From: Kiritimatiellia bacterium
GTDB taxonomy: Bacteria; Verrucomicrobiota; Kiritimatiellia; CAIQIC01; Lenti-01
Length of the DNA: 7,022 nt
NCBI GenBank assembly: GCA_018432565.1
Contig: JAHDSS010000464.1
Span: 1 to 7,022 of the forward strand
Direction of reading: 5' to 3'
In this document: positions 5,765-7,022 of the stretch, one piece after another
Position numbering within the stretch: position 1 is the stretch's first letter
Layout: each line of letters begins with the position of its first letter
Position numbers and translations under genes: made by a program
Notes under the pieces: model-generated
The model's input: only the letters and a program-made list of their open reading frames with translations
Database searches by the model: none
Told to the model about the DNA's origin: nothing

Positions 5765-5799
5765 GGATATCATGGGATGGGATATGGATGAGTGGATAT
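5765..5799. repeat. Three spaced GGATAT units between xseB and the propeller gene
   Basis: GGATAT recurs at 5765-5770, 5780-5785 and 5794-5799, spacing 15 and 14 nt, inside the 88-nt gap that separates xseB from the next gene. It is AT-richer than its surroundings. It shares the TGGATAT core with the 3799 unit, so it may be a related degenerate repeat. No promoter or terminator is clear in this gap. Confidence 0.4.
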
Positions 5800-5808
5800 T
5801 GCCCCCCC

Positions 5809-6057
5809 TCAGCCTTCCCCGCCTTCGAACGGAGCGGTCTCCACCGACCCGTCGGCCTTCTTGACCAACAGTTCGATCTTTTTCTCGACCTCATTCAACT
5901 TCGAAGAGCAGAGCTTGACCAGTTTCTGGCCCTCCTCGAAGGCTTCCACCATCTTTTCGAGACCGAGATCGCCGCTTTCCATCGCCGACGCGATTTCCTC
6001 CAGCCGTTCCAGGGCCTTCTCGAAGCTCCGGGCCTTTTCCTTCTTTTCCGCCGCCAT
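5809..6057 (-). CDS. xseB: Exodeoxyribonuclease VII small subunit
   Basis: This protein of 82 residues has the usual family length. The core [21 protein letters not shown] (11-31) carries the hallmark FE..L..LE.I...ME.GDL, followed by [23 protein letters not shown] (32-54) and a helix with [10 protein letters not shown] (55-64). Several small XseB subunits bind one XseA to form exonuclease VII, which degrades single-stranded DNA from both ends to oligonucleotides in the cytoplasm, supporting mismatch repair and DNA damage tolerance. The start is fixed by AAAGGAG 6 nt upstream (6070-6064). The xseA frame reads on across the first two thirds of this gene (see the xseA entry). Confidence 0.95.
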   Translation of the reverse strand: MAAEKKEKARSFEKALERLEEIASAMESGDLGLEKMVEAFEEGQKLVKLCSSKLNEVEKKIELLVKKADGSVETAPFEGGEG

Positions 6058-7022
6058 GTCGTTCTCCTTTCACCGGGTCCACGATGGAGTTCACCGTACC
6101 ATCCGCCAATTCCGTTCTCAACCGCGTGCCGGGCAGCGCTTCGGCCGCGGACCGCAGCACCGTGCCGTCCGGCAGGCGCGTCAGGCTGTAGCCGCGTGCC
6201 AGCACGGCGCGGGGATTCAGCATCCGCAGCTGCGCGTCGGCATGCTTCAGGCCGCGCCGCGCGTCCTCCAGCCGCCGCCGTGCCGCCTGCTCCATCCGGC
6301 CGGCGGCCGCCGCCGTGCGCTGGCGCACCAGCTGCGGCAGGCCGGCCAGCGCCTTCTGCAGGCGCACCGCCATGAAATCCACCTGCTGCTGGCGGCGCGC
6401 CACGGCCTGCAGCGGGTCGCGCAGGCCGGGCGTCCGCGCCGCCCGGTCCAGGCGGTGGCGAAACGCCACCGCCGCGGCGCGCGCGCCCAGGGCCAGGCGG
6501 CGGCGGGCATCCGCCACCCGCCGCTCCAGTTCATCCTTGCCCTTCACCACCAGTTCCGCCGCGGCGCTGGGCGTCGGCGCCCGCACATCCGCGGCAAAGT
6601 CGCTCAGGGTCCAGTCAATCTCGTGGCCCACGGCGGAAATCACCGGGACCGCCGAGCGCACAATGGCCCGCACCACGACCTCTTCGTTGAAACACCACAG
6701 ATCCTCGAGGCTGCCCCCGCCCCGCCCCACGATCAGGACATCCAGCCCGCCGAGGGCGTTCAGCCGGCCGATGGCCTCGGCAATTTCCTCCGCCGCGCCC
6801 GCTCCCTGCACCCGCGCGGGGGCGATCACCACATGGAGATTCGCAAACCGGCGGTCCAGCACCTGCAGAATGTCGCGGATCGCCGCGCCCGTCGGCGACG
6901 TCACGATGCCCACATGCTGCGGCAGGGCCGGCAGCGGCCGCTTGCGCTCCTCGGCAAACAGCCCTTCCGCGGCCAGCTTCTTCTTCAGCAGTTCCAGCCG
7001 CCGCATCAGCTCCCCTTCGCCG
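5891..7022 (-). CDS. xseA: Exodeoxyribonuclease VII large subunit (5' end missing)
   Basis: The visible part begins GEGELMRR (from 7021); the N-terminal OB-fold DNA-binding domain, about 100-130 residues, is outside the window. The catalytic domain is intact: ERKRPLP then [15 protein letters not shown] (from about 6913), a [17 protein letters not shown] stretch, [47 protein letters not shown], then a long Arg/Ala-rich helical region that forms the coiled part binding XseB, and the closing [17 protein letters not shown]. This is the catalytic subunit of exonuclease VII, an ssDNA exonuclease. The usual C-terminus would end near VDPVKGE (about 6064). Instead the frame continues for about 55 further residues, G/K/R-rich with no family resemblance, to a stop at 5891 inside xseB. 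I cannot tell whether this tail is real or results from a one-base error. Confidence 0.93.
   Translation of the reverse strand, partial: GEGELMRRLELLKKKLAAEGLFAEERKRPLPALPQHVGIVTSPTGAAIRDILQVLDRRFANLHVVIAPARVQGAGAAEEIAEAIGRLNALGGLDVLIVGRGGGSLEDLWCFNEEVVVRAIVRSAVPVISAVGHEIDWTLSDFAADVRAPTPSAAAELVVKGKDELERRVADARRRLALGARAAAVAFRHRLDRAARTPGLRDPLQAVARRQQQVDFMAVRLQKALAGLPQLVRQRTAAAAGRMEQAARRRLEDARRGLKHADAQLRMLNPRAVLARGYSLTRLPDGTVLRSAAEALPGTRLRTELADGTVNSIVDPVKGERHGGGKEGKGPELREGPGTAGGNRVGDGKRRSRSRKDGGSLRGGPETGQALLFEVE
6064..6070 (-). promoter_or_regulatory. Shine-Dalgarno of xseB
   Basis: AAAGGAG lies 6 nt before the xseB ATG at 6057 and inside the xseA frame. The preceding TGA (6072-6070), in the xseB frame, would be the normal stop if xseA were shifted by one base. 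Confidence 0.8.

Noticed and set aside
3942..5864. Open plus-strand frame of 640 codons
   Set aside because: Antisense to the propeller gene, whose minus-strand product has a signal peptide and clear blade motifs. The plus-strand product is His/Arg/Gln-rich with no domain.

Overview
This is a GC-rich window in which every gene I can support lies on the minus strand, so transcription runs from right to left. The organism is probably a Gram-negative bacterium of the PVC group (Verrucomicrobiota, Kiritimatiellota or Lentisphaerota are my best guesses). I base this on the DUF1844 protein, the secreted propeller protein, and the mix of short dispersed repeats in the one large intergenic region. 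This placement is an inference of modest confidence; no rRNA or other firm marker is present.

In transcription order: the right end holds the 3' part of xseA (exonuclease VII large subunit; its start lies beyond the window), followed by a complete xseB (small subunit). The xseA frame stays open about 167 nt into xseB, which is unusual. After an 88-nt gap comes a 579-codon gene with a GTG start, encoding an exported six-bladed NHL/SMP-30-like beta-propeller with an unrecognised C-terminal region of about 230 residues.

Next is a gene-free stretch of about 700 nt (3275-3980). It looks like a mosaic of at least six small repeat or inverted-repeat modules plus a candidate promoter.

The left part is a compact four-gene run: a DUF1844 protein (3274-2915), a membrane-anchored protein of 550 residues and unknown function (2911-1259), a Dpm1-type GT2 polyprenyl-phosphate glycosyltransferase (1262-492), and a UbiA-family enzyme resembling decaprenyl-phosphate phosphoribosyltransferase (495 to beyond position 1). 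The last three are joined by two 4-nt ATGA overlaps, and the first two are 3 nt apart, so translational coupling is likely. The last two genes both act on polyprenyl phosphate, one adding a hexose (mannose by family) and the other a phosphoribosyl group. This points to making lipid-linked sugar donors for cell-envelope glycans. The two upstream genes may be carried along in the operon or may work in the same envelope process; the sequence does not decide this.

I found no convincing undescribed defence or mobile system, CRISPR array, tRNA or rRNA. The most interesting points are the repeat mosaic, the xseA/xseB overlap, the two-enzyme polyprenyl-phosphate pair and the propeller fused to an unknown domain.
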